Shown one piece after another: positions 49,961-59,379 of a stretch of 64,000 nt of DNA; positions within the stretch are counted from its first letter, which is position 1; each line of letters begins with the position of its first letter. Position numbers and translations under genes: made by a program. Source of the DNA: Wolfiporia cocos (Eukaryota; Basidiomycota; Agaricomycetes; Polyporales; Phaeolaceae); NCBI GenBank assembly GCA_029448655.1, contig JACCLO010000013.1:992001-1056000 (forward strand). The letters run 5' to 3'. A model generated the notes under the pieces. That model did no database searches and was not told the DNA's origin. It was given only the letters and a program-made list of their open reading frames with translations.

Positions 49961-50254
49961 GCTTGATACTTCATACAGGTCAGATACAAGGCTGAGAAGG
50001 AATGAGTGCAATGAAGGGGGTTGGAGAGTGACTCAACTAGAAGTATGGCTTTCCTGCCCCGTCCCTGTTTCATCGCCCTAGGCATCTCGCATGGATCTCG
50101 TCTCTAGTTGCTGGTGTAGAGAGGGTTGCGATGACGGCACGAGATGCCGTGAGACTCTACCTGACGCGTGTAGGGCGTCGGGGCGCACACAGCTGCGAGG
50201 ATGCATGTCGGGGCCTGTTGTGGAGGGACGCGCAGCGTGCAGCAGCCCTGCCGC

Positions 50255-50312
50255 GTCCCCCCCCCCAATCCTCTCTCTCTCCCTCTCCCTCCCCCTCCCC
50301 CTCCTCACCCAT
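50255..50312 (+). repeat. Pyrimidine-rich low-complexity tract
   Basis: A run of C followed by repeated TC, CCCT and CCCCT units, lying just beyond the 3' end of the ICMT-like pseudogene. Confidence 0.8.
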
Positions 50313-50339
50313 CAACCACCCATCATCCCTAGTAGCCCA

Positions 50340-51011
50340 CGGCACGAGCCGTCACTGCACACGCTCCGCATACGCCTCCCACTCAACGCCAGTCGCGGCG
50401 CGGAGCGCACGGTCCTCGGCGCGGACGCGGCAGTTTGTGCTCCTGAGTGCATATGCGACCTTCGCGGTGCAGAGCGCGAGCGCGGCCCACACGAGGAGCG
50501 TGGCGGGCCCGGGGGGCGGGGCACGGGCTCGCACTCGCGCAGCCATGCGCCGCCGCTGAGGGCGGCCGCGCTCGTGCCGCCGAGCTTGAGGTACACGCGC
50601 GCGTACTGCCCGCACGTGATGGGCGCATGCCCCGGCGCGATCGCAAGCTCGAACATGAAAGCATGCCCAGCGCGCGGAAGCACACGAGCCGTGCAGAGCA
50701 CGCACACAAGCGCGCCCGCCGCGAGCAGCGGTGACGCCCACAGGAGCGCGGGGAACGTGGGCGTCGGGTGCCGCAGGAGCACAGGGAGCGGCGCGGGGAG
50801 GGAGGAAGGGGAGCACAGTGAGCAGCGTGAGGGCGGCATCGGTGAGTGTCTCGAGCCAGACTGTCGTCTGCACGGGCATCAGAGGGAATAGGGGCGCGCA
50901 CCTGAGCACGAGCGCGATTTTTTTTGCCGCTTGGAGGGTCGTCGTGTCTAGTGGCACCAACGCCAGGACGGACAGGGCGGCGTCGATGGATAGTAGCGCA
51001 GAGTCCACCAC
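50340..51011 (-). pseudogene. Isoprenylcysteine carboxyl methyltransferase (ICMT/Ste14-like) pseudogene
   Basis: ICMT methylates the C-terminal prenylcysteine of CaaX proteins in the ER membrane. A hydrophobic N-terminal stretch starts at 51,011 (MVDSALLSIDAALSVLALVP). In another frame, FMFELAIAPGHAPITCGQYA followed by ALSGGAWLREC resembles the substrate/SAM-binding region. The first frame then resumes with the last helix and EDRALRAATGVEWEAYAERV, the family C-terminal signature. The usual RHPSY-type segment after the GQYA site is altered, a frameshift is needed, and the end is cut short. Very GC-rich relative to its neighbours. I call it a captured, broken host gene copy. Confidence 0.68.
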
Positions 51012-51332
51012 GGGCGTGAATCAGAGGAGGGAGTCCTGCCTCGCGTGCCAGTGGTATTACCGCAACATACGTGCGGTGCAAGGCAGGGGTCACCAAAGGC
51101 GGCGAAGGCAATGCAAATGTACATTTGTGTTTCTCATGAATGTACAACATAGCATCTTCGTGGTGTGAAAAATAACAAAGGCGCATATACATACCGTCAA
51201 CTGGGTCTGAGCATAGTCCCGATCAAATGGTTCCGATCATATTGGTACGAGACTGCCATCCCCCGTTGTGGCAATGCAATCACAGTAGTCCTCATCTCGG
51301 CCGCTTCTGAGCTGTGATCCCTGGCACTTTTA

Positions 51333-53371
51333 ATGGGGTCATTAGTCCAACAATTCCCTGCTCTTCCTCCTTCTGGAACTCCTGATGGCTGGGATGCAAA
51401 CCTTCGGAGTGCTCACCGGCGCATAACCGAGGCCTATAGCCGTGCTGCTAGGCTCATCCAACAGGAAGAACAAGATCCCCTCCGCCTCCAGTACCACCTT
51501 GATAGGATGAAAAATGAGATTATTCCAATTATGTCGGCGGTAGGCCAACATACAGCTGGCATCTCTGACGATTGGCTTGAAGGCGTGGCCCATATCCTTG
51601 CAGACTTGATTGTTCGACTGCAGGATGCAGTCGATGCCATGGATGGAAGGTAATTGTGAATATGCCTATACTAGATCGTTTATATGCTAATAATGCTGTG
51701 CACAATAAGAGAGTACGGACATATAACGTACATTGACCCTATCAGCACACAGCGTGCTCCCGGGCGGCGAGGTCGGCCACGAAAGGAAATATCTCGTCCC
51801 TTTCTACAGGATGCAGTCTCGGACAATCGCAACATCTCACTAACGAAGCTTGCACGCACCTTGGGAGTCCATCGACACACCGTCCGCCGCAATATGCGTG
51901 TGTATGGACTGTCGAAATCTTGGGCAGATATTCCACCTCATCAGCTTGATCTCCTTGTGAAGACCTATAAGCAGCATAAGCCCAAGGCTGGCATACGATA
52001 CCTTAGAGGCTACCTACTACATCATGGCTTACGCATCCAAAAATCGCGGCTGTACGACTCGCTTGCACGTGTTGACCAGCTCGGCCATGTGTTGCGACAT
52101 CAGCGCGCCATCAACCGTCGCAAATACAAGTCGTCACGTCCCAACGCGCTATGGCATTGCGACGGGCATCACAAGCTGATCCAGTGGGGGATTGTGATAC
52201 ATGGATTTATTGATGGCTTTTGCCGTACGGTGTGTCGAAGGCGTTGTTACTAATTTCCTTCCAACAGCGACTTACATCTATACAGATTACAGCCATGCGT
52301 GCAAGCACAAATAATCTTGCATCTACAGTCTTGGATGTGTTTCTGCAGGGTGTAGAGCAATACGGGGCTCCTTCTCGAGTACGTGGTGATCGTGGAGGTG
52401 AGAACGTGGATGTGTCGGTATGGATGATCATGCGGCGAGGACCAAACCGTGCATCATTTATGTGGGGAAGGTATGTAATAAAAACTGTTAGATGTCTCAT
52501 AGAGATTTCTGATTGTCACACTAAGTTCCATGCGAAACACTCGCATCGAGCGACTGTGGGTGGAAGTTGGACGACATTTTTGTCGAGAGTGGCGTGCATT
52601 CTTTACCCGCCTTGAACGACGGCACCGACTTAATCGCACAGAGCAACATCACCTGTGGCTCTTGCATACTTTATTTCTGGATGACATCAATGCAGACTGT
52701 CGGACCTTTCAAGCTGAATGGAACTCACATCCTATCCGTGGACCTGACACAAAAAATCAATGCCCTAATGTGAGTTACATGCAGATTTCATGGCAAGTGA
52801 CCTCGAATTTAGCATACTACAGGACCTGCGATTTCTTGGGCAAACAATGAATGGTGTTTATATGGATGATGGTGCTGACATACACCCTGATCTACTCCAT
52901 CAGTACTATGGAACCACACCAGATGGAACACGGTGGCAAAGACGGAGGGGTCAAACAGGTGCCGGTCATCCACCGGAAGAGGAGTCTGAATCTGAAGGTG
53001 AAAGCAGTGACACTGACGAGGCAGTGGTGGAGCTACCAGATCAGATTGCAGATCTGCAACAAGACCAAATCCGCCACGATGCTATCGATGTCCCTGCACA
53101 TGGGTGTCCTTTGAACGACAATGATCTTGAACTTTATTTTGAGACACTGATGGCTTCAGAACAGAATGCCATGCTCCCAGAGGGATATGGACTACTACCT
53201 GATGAGCTAGAGGATGGCTATGAAGCTGAGGAGACAATACGCAGTGGTCGACGAGGGAGGAAGGAACTTGTAGTGAGCCTTCCTGAACCCATCTGGCGTC
53301 CACGGGCAGAGCTATGGGGTCGGGCATTATATCTATTGAATCACATTGTATACCACAATGAAGAGGATTAG
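51333..53371 (+). CDS. Integrase-type DDE transposase (604 aa, intact)
   Basis: Five exons (51,333-51,649; 51,710-52,229; 52,286-52,470; 52,526-52,769; 52,823-53,371) join in phase to 604 residues. An N-terminal helical region is followed by GRRGRPRKEI and a helix-turn-helix-like NISLTKLARTLGVHRHTVRR (about residues 140-165), as in regulatory HTH of integrases. The catalytic core has LWHCDGHHKLI (first D), VRGDRGGENV (second D) and NTRIERLWVEV (E), a DD34E spacing by my count. After the core, HHLWLLHTLFLDDINADC and the GPDTKNQCP..DLRFLGQ segment match the 'integrase core domain' proteins of mushrooms. The C-terminal third is acidic, then ends WGRALYLLNHIVYHNEED. All catalytic residues are present. 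Confidence 0.88.
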
Positions 53372-54230
53372 ACCTAGACACCGTCCGTATATGTGTGCAT
53401 CAATGACCTCAACTCACCGACTTGAAATTCATCAACAACATGCACACCATGCAGATGCATCAGGCAGGTCCATCACAGCGCAGAACATGAACACGTACAA
53501 GCTCGAACTTAGCCTTCCCTCCCAGTGTTATGTGCAAGGGCTGCACACCCTCCTTGCCCGAGACTTTGTAAGATGCATCTATTGAACACCGTATCAGAGT
53601 ACATCTCAAACATCTGAGCATGATGCACGATGCACAGCTCGATGGAGCCGTCTGCCCATCCATCGTGGGTCTGCTTCCCAAGGTCAAGCCACTGCTGAAC
53701 CTGGCCGAGGCGCCAGGACGAGCTGTGCATATATGCGCAATTCCAAAGACCACAACATGTGGCATCAAGAGTGGAAGGAGAAAGAAAAGAGAGACATGGG
53801 AGAGTGGAGGATGGGTGAGGCATGCATGGGCAACAGCCTGAACCCAACATGGTTTGAGAGAAAAAAGGATGCACGCGTTAACAGCATCGAGAGCTAGTCT
53901 TTATGGTACTTTACAAGTTTTGAGAGCCGACTGAAAGTATGACAGATTACAAAGTATGACACAAAGGAGTGCCTGATCAAGTAAGGGACTTGCTAAATCG
54001 GATAGGAGCTGCATCATGCTCAGATACCCAGACGCCTTCCCATACTACACACGCCCAGCTTCATGTGCTTTAGTGGAAAGTAGTACTGGTAGTTGTAACT
54101 GATCTGTTGTGCATGAATCTATGAGCTTCTGTTTTACATGCTCTCTGAGGGACTGTGCATATTACTAAGTAAAGCTATGTGTCTTTAAACTGCCATTGGT
54201 ACTACTGCTGTGACATTAGTCCTGTAATTA

Positions 54231-54909
54231 AGGCTCCAACCATATAATATACATGTAGAGGAAATCAGTAAATATATGGTATATGGGATATACATGATAT
54301 ATACATGGTATATACATGGTTTACATGGTTTTCAGATGGTAGATTTTTCAGACATCTTGACATAGCCATTGCCTTGCCCATATGGCTCTGGAGATTGTCT
54401 CCTCCTTCAACAACATGCCATAGGTATCAGTACTTGGCTGATGCAAGGAAAGATTTGGTGTTCAGTATTCAACAGCCACACTAGTAGCTGGAATGGCTTA
54501 GGAATTGTGCACAATGTGTGAGATGATGGGAAACTTCTACACATGAGTCTAATGCATGATGCAATCACTATGTGGGATAATATATAGCATAAACATAAAT
54601 CTGATCTTACCTTCCACCAAATGAGAGGGTAAGCAGAGTATGTGAATTATGACTTAACATCTTTGCATTTGCACAGTGGCCACCAGATTGTCCAAATCTC
54701 ATATTGCCACTGCACCATACAATCTGTAAGACACATAACTAGCTCATGTACATATTCAAAACAACAATTTGAGGGTCTAATATGAATGCATTCACAACAA
54801 CCATATACCATATAATATACTATGTATATACCATGTACTCGGCCACGTGTAAATACATGTATATAGTATATATATGAAACCATGTATACATGGTATATGG
54901 TTGGAGCCT
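54231..54909. mobile_element. MITE-like insertion with TA target site
   Basis: Inverted termini AGGCTCCAACCATATA (54,231) and its complement ending AGCCT (54,909), each flanked by TA. Both subterminal regions are rich in ATATACATGGTATA-type AT repeats. No coding capacity. The TA flank and the size suggest a Tc1/mariner-related MITE. Confidence 0.65.
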
Positions 54910-54934
54910 TACCGAAAATGAACATGTCCATCTT

Positions 54935-55240
54935 CTCTAACCCTGCAATTAATACATCTGTCCTCTGTGATCCTGCAATTTGACATTTCAGTCCTCGTTG
55001 ATCCTATCTCGGTCCTCGTTGATCCTGCAAATAACTTGTCAGTCCTTGTTGATCCTTAAAATAGTATTTCGGTCCTCATTGATCACACAAATTATATTTC
55101 GGTCCTCGTTGATCCTGCCATTACCCCACACATAGTATCTGCTCGTATCTACATATATCTACCGAGCTGGTATTTACAATAGTTAGCGGACTAGATATGA
55201 GGGTTCGCGTTTTGCCGATGTGTGTGTGGGCGCTTGCCGG
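54935..55240. repeat. Dispersed element end with about 28-bp tandem repeats (copy 2)
   Basis: Some seven degenerate units with cores such as CGGTCCTCGTTGATCCTGC, followed by about 110 bp of shared sequence (ACATAGTATCTGCTCGTATC onward). Less CpG-decayed than the copy at 40,090-40,330. Confidence 0.6.
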
Positions 55241-55481
55241 TCGTGAAGTAAATGATTAAGTCTGCGTCTTGGAGAAAGAATTGACTGCAGGCAAGCTTGG
55301 ATCTCGAGTCAGACTGCATGTGTACATCATAGCATTTCTCTAATTACCCTATAAAAGTCTGGTAGCACGGAGAAAATCAGTATGCATTCACTGAGGCTGG
55401 TGCGCTGGTATGCACGTGATCATGGCGCTTAAATCTAAGCAAACCACCGTTAGTGTCGATTTCGTCTAGCTACACAACAAA

Positions 55482-56751
55482 ATGGAGTCGAATGCTGCCC
55501 ATCCATCTGATGGGCTTGTAACCCCCCCAAGCACCCTACCATCTAAGAAAGTACGGTCAAAGCATTTCTATTTTGATGACGGAGCCTATGTCTTTTGTGT
55601 GGGTACATATTCTTATGAATAGTTCGAAAATTCTCACCCCTCTCTAGTTCGAGGACACTCTCTTTAAACTTGACATTGGAATTCTCAGAATGAAGGCTGA
55701 GGCTTTTCATAGCATGTTCACAATGCCTCAGGGCGACGGCAGCCTGCCGGATGGCAGCAGTGATGATCGTGCGATCAGCTGGGGGCATGTCACGGCGAAA
55801 GAGTTCGAATACCTCTGCAAGTTTCTGTATAGCGAGTGAGTACCCCTTGTATGTGTTTCTGGTGTCAATTGAACATCACTTGTTTGTGTGTGTAGATGGT
55901 CACGCCCACCGTATGAGCTTGAACACCTGATTGCGGTCTTGAGGCTCTCGCACATGTGGGATATCAAGAGTGGTTTAGACTGGGCGGTCTACTACCTCAA
56001 GGAACGGGAGTCGGAGATTCGCCCCGCACTACGCCTCCGTCTAGCTTGCAAATACGACATCACTGACTGGGTGCGGCCGGCGGTCTCCGCTCTGGTGACA
56101 AGTCCGGCATCAGAACTCAACAAGGACGATCATCAGTGGCTAGGATGGAATGCGTACGAACTCTTTGTGCGAGTACGTGAAGAACGAGAGAAGTTGCGCA
56201 AAACAGTGGGCTTTATCCCTCCAGACATTCGGTTTAGCATTCCCGCGGCTTGTACGGAGGATAAGCACCGTGTGTGCATTCAAACCTGGGTAGAGAAGTG
56301 GACAATGGGTATAGGGAGGCAAGTCTGTCATCCTCATCCTATCTTTGAGCTGCCCCTTGCACTGGGCCTGGCCGAGGTCAAGAAGCTTGATCTTACAGGA
56401 ATGACTAAGGAGTGTCGGCTCAATGCCATTGAGCTAGTAGAAGAAGCTGGGGCATTCTTTGCAGAAGATCGGCTGGTCGATGAAGCAACAGCGGCATTCC
56501 TCAAGCTGCCAGTCGATGTGGATTCTGTGGAAAACATAGAGCAGGGTCTCATAAAAAAGGTATGTACGTATCGAGGTGCACATTTCGAGGCTCAAATAAC
56601 AACAGGGAGATCGTCCTGCATCATAGGATATTGCTGTCAGTGGCCTGGGGAAGTAGAGAGGTCCATAGCAGTGGACACCATACATAGCGAATGCACCTCA
56701 GCGATTCAGCGATGTAATGACTTCCACAAGACGCGATTTTACGAAGAATGA
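55482..56751 (+). CDS. BTB/POZ domain protein carried in the transposon
   Basis: Exons 55,482-55,598, 55,648-55,835 and 55,896-56,751 join in phase to 386 residues. The BTB fold spans about residues 25-130: KHFYFDDGAYVF, EDTLFKLDIGILRMKAEAFH, MFTMPQG and FEYLCKFLYSEWSRPPYELE. It is followed by LIAVLRLSHMWDIKSGLDWA and a helical region typical of the expanded Agaricomycetes BTB proteins, probably protein-interaction or Cul3-adaptor-like (family knowledge, not proven here). The last codons run into the subterminal repeat array, so the C-terminal tail after about residue 320 may be transposon sequence or a read-through intron. Confidence 0.78.
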
Positions 56752-56915
56752 TCTAGCGATTTTTGGTCTCACGCGATTTTTGGTCGAGCGCGATTTTTGG
56801 TCGAGCGCGATTTTTGGTCGAGCGCGATTTTTGATCGAGCGCGATTTTTGATCGAGCGATTTTTGGTCTCGCGCGATTTTTGGTCAGTGATCTAGCGATT
56901 TACAATATATTGAGT
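56735..56915. repeat. Subterminal array of about 17-bp repeats
   Basis: About eight units of GCGCGATTTTTGGTCGA, some with GATC or GTCTC variants, in direct orientation about 100-250 bp from the right TIR. Related motifs occur near the left TIR (46,405-46,435) and near both ends of the 943-bp element. Likely binding sites for the transposition machinery. Confidence 0.75.
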
Positions 56916-57937
56916 TTGTGAGCGAAGAATGAATCTCATACCATATTAGGAAAATTTACACTCGTGCGATTTAACTTAATTTTTGTACAAAGTGGACACC
57001 ATACAGGTCGGCTAGGGGGAGGAGATAGTCGTGCGCGAGACCTGGACCGCCATGCAGAGCAATGAGAGGAGTACGGCTGCGATCTGATAGGTCGCCGAAG
57101 ACCTTGTACCATGTCTGATACGTTTCACCCTCCACTGTAAACGGGATTGTACCCTCAGTGGAAGTTGGCGAACTCATGGATTGGGTAGAATGCAGGAGCT
57201 CAGTTTGTCTGTGTCAGAAGCTGTTCGGGAGGTGAAGATCGCAGGCGATGTGATACCAGAGCGCCACTTACGTCTCGTGGCGGTATCCATGTCCGCCAGA
57301 TAGCTATCAAGTAAACTATGCTGAGATATCGATGCTACAGCATTCGTGATGTTCCTCCTGATCTGGTTTCTCAGGCCGCGGCGAAGCTATTCGCTGCCTC
57401 GCCGCAGAGGTTGCTCACACAGCATGCGCATTTGATTGATTGATCATAGTCTTGCACAAAGTTTCAGAGAAGCGGTGCGCCGGTACCATACGCGTACGTG
57501 AAAATCATGCAATGTGGCGCGTGAAAAAGTGCAATGGAACTTTGAAGCTCCGACTATCGCAAAGCGCCCATCTGTCGGCGCTCCGCCCACAAAGATCCGA
57601 AGATTGCAAACACACTGCATGAGACCCCTTCGGCGTTGCGCAATCATTCATCATGCCGCGTACCGCGCATGGGCCCGCGCGTACACATCTGATGGAGCCT
57701 AGTAGGTCATCAGAGCTCGTCTGATTGTTCGACAGGCTCGGAGAACATGTCAAGTGTCGGCTCTAGAGCGGCATATATATGTTTCACGGTGCTGCTGTTG
57801 CTGGGAATCGCATCACGTTGATGGAACCTAAGTAGCTGCATCTTGTCGTCGTCGATCAGCTGCAGAATCATGCAGAGCTTGCGGGGATGAACACTACTTA
57901 TCTCTACTACTTCACGTGGGCTACAATCTTATCTCCG

Positions 57938-58575
57938 GCATGAAACAGTGGGCTAGCCTTAGCCTTACTCTTGTTGCGCTATGTGTAAATGGCCTCAATC
58001 TGTTTTGGCTATTACGGCACTTCTCCCAAGGTCCAAGTCAAGTCAATTCCATCCAATATAGTGCGCAGAACTGAAGCACTCGTTTTGTCTTTGATCTGAT
58101 ATGCATTGCAGGCTATGTGGGCTGCGACTTCCCCATGACTCTCCCTCTCCCCTCGGGAGACCTCGACACCGTATCTCTAACGGTTGAGGAGAGCGTGCAT
58201 TTTCCCCTCGAAGGGGCTGCATCCGACCAGCAATGGTTTGGGCTGACGTCCGCAGGGTCAGGATACATTCGCCTGGGACCGGATCAGCGCCTTTTCATGG
58301 TCACGATGTTCCATGAGCTGCACTGTTTGCGCGTCCTGAACTTTGCATATGGAGGGTCCGACGCCGCAAACGAGGAGCACGTCACCCATTGCTTAGGATA
58401 TCTACGCCAAATGGCGCTCTGTGCGGCGGATACTACTCTTGAGCCCGATGACTTTACGACCCGAGACTTCGAGGTGGACCGGATGGGGTCAACGCACACA
58501 TGTCGAGATTGGTCAACAGTGTATGGTGTGATGCGGGACGGATACGACGGCTGGATGAACGCGGGTGGCGAATGA
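57938..58575 (+). CDS. UstYa-like (DUF3328) oxidase, gene 1
   Basis: UstYa-family proteins are membrane-anchored enzymes that oxidise or cyclise peptide products in fungal secondary metabolism. Exon 1 (57,938-58,058) encodes a 40-residue N-terminus with one membrane helix. A 53-bp intron leads to exon 2 (58,112-58,575), giving 194 residues in phase. Both canonical HxxHC motifs are present: HELHC (near residue 110) and HVTHC (near residue 130). YLRQMALCAADTTLEP and a closing THTCRDWS follow. The SVHF-type strand precedes the motifs. Start chosen because it places the helix and splice phase exactly as in gene 2. It faces gene 2 tail to tail with about 120 bp between stops. Confidence 0.85.
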
Positions 58576-58696
58576 TAGATACTCAGGTATGGTGGTTATC
58601 GATATGTACACCATTTGATTCTAACAGGCGAACATCTGCAGAATGTTTACTACTTGAATTTTTGAGATGATGTGATCGGAACTCAAAGGAGATGTT

Positions 58697-59374
58697 TTAC
58701 ACTGTCCTATGAGTTTGCTCTGCCGTTGACTTGGCGAGCCAACTCCTATGATTTTCCTCGGCAGCTGTATAGAGAGCTGTCCAATCCTGACATGTATGTG
58801 TGAGGTCCGAAATGGTGTTTCCGCTCGCCTTCGTCACTGACCGCACAGGCTCAAGCCGCAGATCCGCATGGCAGAGGATCATCTGGCGAAGGTAGTTCAT
58901 GCAGTGGCGGTCAAGCATGCTTGGCGGGGTAGCGACATCTCCAGTCATCCGGGATGCCAACGACTCCCGTATGATGTCGAGACAGCGGAGGTGGTGGAAC
59001 ATGGAGATGCTGAACGGTCTAAGGTCGTCGCTGAGGTGGAGGATACCACCGCCTGTTGGTAGGGTGCTATTCCATTCGGCGATCCCCTGGGGTGTATTCA
59101 AGGCGTAATGAACAGAATTCTCCATAGACAGCTCCACGGTTTCCAAGGGCGGGATTTGCCATCTTTGTGGGTAGTCCGAGCCACGATAGCCTGTGTGTAC
59201 ATACCTCTAGTGGGTCAGCTTTCGCGATTGCATGTGACAATGATACGCACTGTACGCTACTCGTCTCCCTTCTATTGTGTGATACGAGACAAATAGAGCT
59301 AGTGATGTAAATGCTCCGACAAGAATAGTTGCCACAAGCAATCTATGGCTTAGGGATAATTTAGCTAGTAGCAT
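58697..59374 (-). CDS. UstYa-like (DUF3328) oxidase, gene 2
   Basis: Exon 1 (59,374-59,251) encodes a 41-residue N-terminus with a membrane helix. A 60-bp intron leads to exon 2 (59,190-58,697), giving 205 residues. The exon-2 start repeats the gene 1 pattern (SYRGSDYP versus SYVGCDFP) at the same splice phase. The first metal-type motif reads HHLRC and the second LDRHC, so each lacks one of the canonical His residues, as in many basidiomycete members. YLRQMILCHADLRLEP and THTCQDW follow. Convergent with gene 1. A paired (heteromeric) role, as for UstYa/UstYb, is inference. No peptide precursor, P450 or transporter is recognisable nearby in the window. Confidence 0.85.
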
Positions 59375-59379
59375 CACAC

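Larger units (their letters stand above)
53372..55480. other. CpG-poor decayed interior of the large element
   Basis: No gene recognised. The stretch contains a MITE-like insertion (54,231-54,909) and the second copy of the tandem-repeat element end (54,935-55,240). Sequence at 53.9-54.9 kb is AT-rich and CpG-poor, unlike the flanking integrase and BTB genes. Confidence 0.5.
46369..57004. mobile_element. 10.6-kb integrase-encoding TIR transposon with host-gene cargo
   Basis: Ends are GTATGGTGTCCACTTTGTAC on the left and its complement on the right, similar over about 48 bp into the TAAATCGC(G/A)CGAGTG zone. Flanks are the 4-bp duplication AGGT (46,365-46,368; 57,005-57,008). It contains, left to right: a minus-strand 437-aa gene, an oxidoreductase pseudogene, an ICMT-like pseudogene, an intact integrase gene, a repeat-rich decayed zone with a MITE, and a BTB gene. 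Near the right end lies an array of about 17-bp subterminal repeats. Encoded integrase plus TIRs without LTRs resembles Ginger-type logic, but I cannot assign it to a named superfamily by eye. Confidence 0.85.
45586..57177 (-). pseudogene. Proline iminopeptidase-type hydrolase, split by the 10.6-kb transposon
   Basis: This is an alpha/beta hydrolase of the proline iminopeptidase/L-amino-acid amidase type. The N-terminal part is at 57,177-57,005 (with [20 protein letters not shown]). The rest is at 46,364-45,879 and, after a 58-bp intron, 45,820-45,586. Catalytic signatures are present: HGGPG oxyanion loop, GHSWGG with the nucleophile Ser, VINGRADVAQDF with the acid, and ERSSHTPMLEE with the His. 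Taking out the transposon with one AGGT copy leaves 894 nt, exactly 298 codons including the stop, with A-D-L-T-A across the join. That equals the usual family length. The insertion therefore hit a sound gene, and nothing else seems broken. As it stands the gene cannot make full-length protein. Confidence 0.88.
45510..58125. repeat. Segmental duplication, copy B (carries the 10.6-kb insertion)
   Basis: Flanks 45,510-46,368 and 57,005-58,125 are collinear with 32,440-38,080. Copy B keeps CpGs and open reading frames that copy A has lost, so it is the better preserved version. Confidence 0.8.

Noticed and set aside
49493..50085. Minus-strand frames over the oxidoreductase region
   Set aside because: The plus strand carries the recognisable family text; the minus frames are shadows.
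54647..54931. 94-codon minus frame rich in Tyr, Ile and Val
   Set aside because: It is a translation of the AT-rich subterminal repeats of the MITE-like element.
46369..57004. Starship-type giant element
   Set aside because: No DUF3435 tyrosine recombinase is seen; the enzyme is a DDE integrase and the element has TIRs with a 4-bp duplication.
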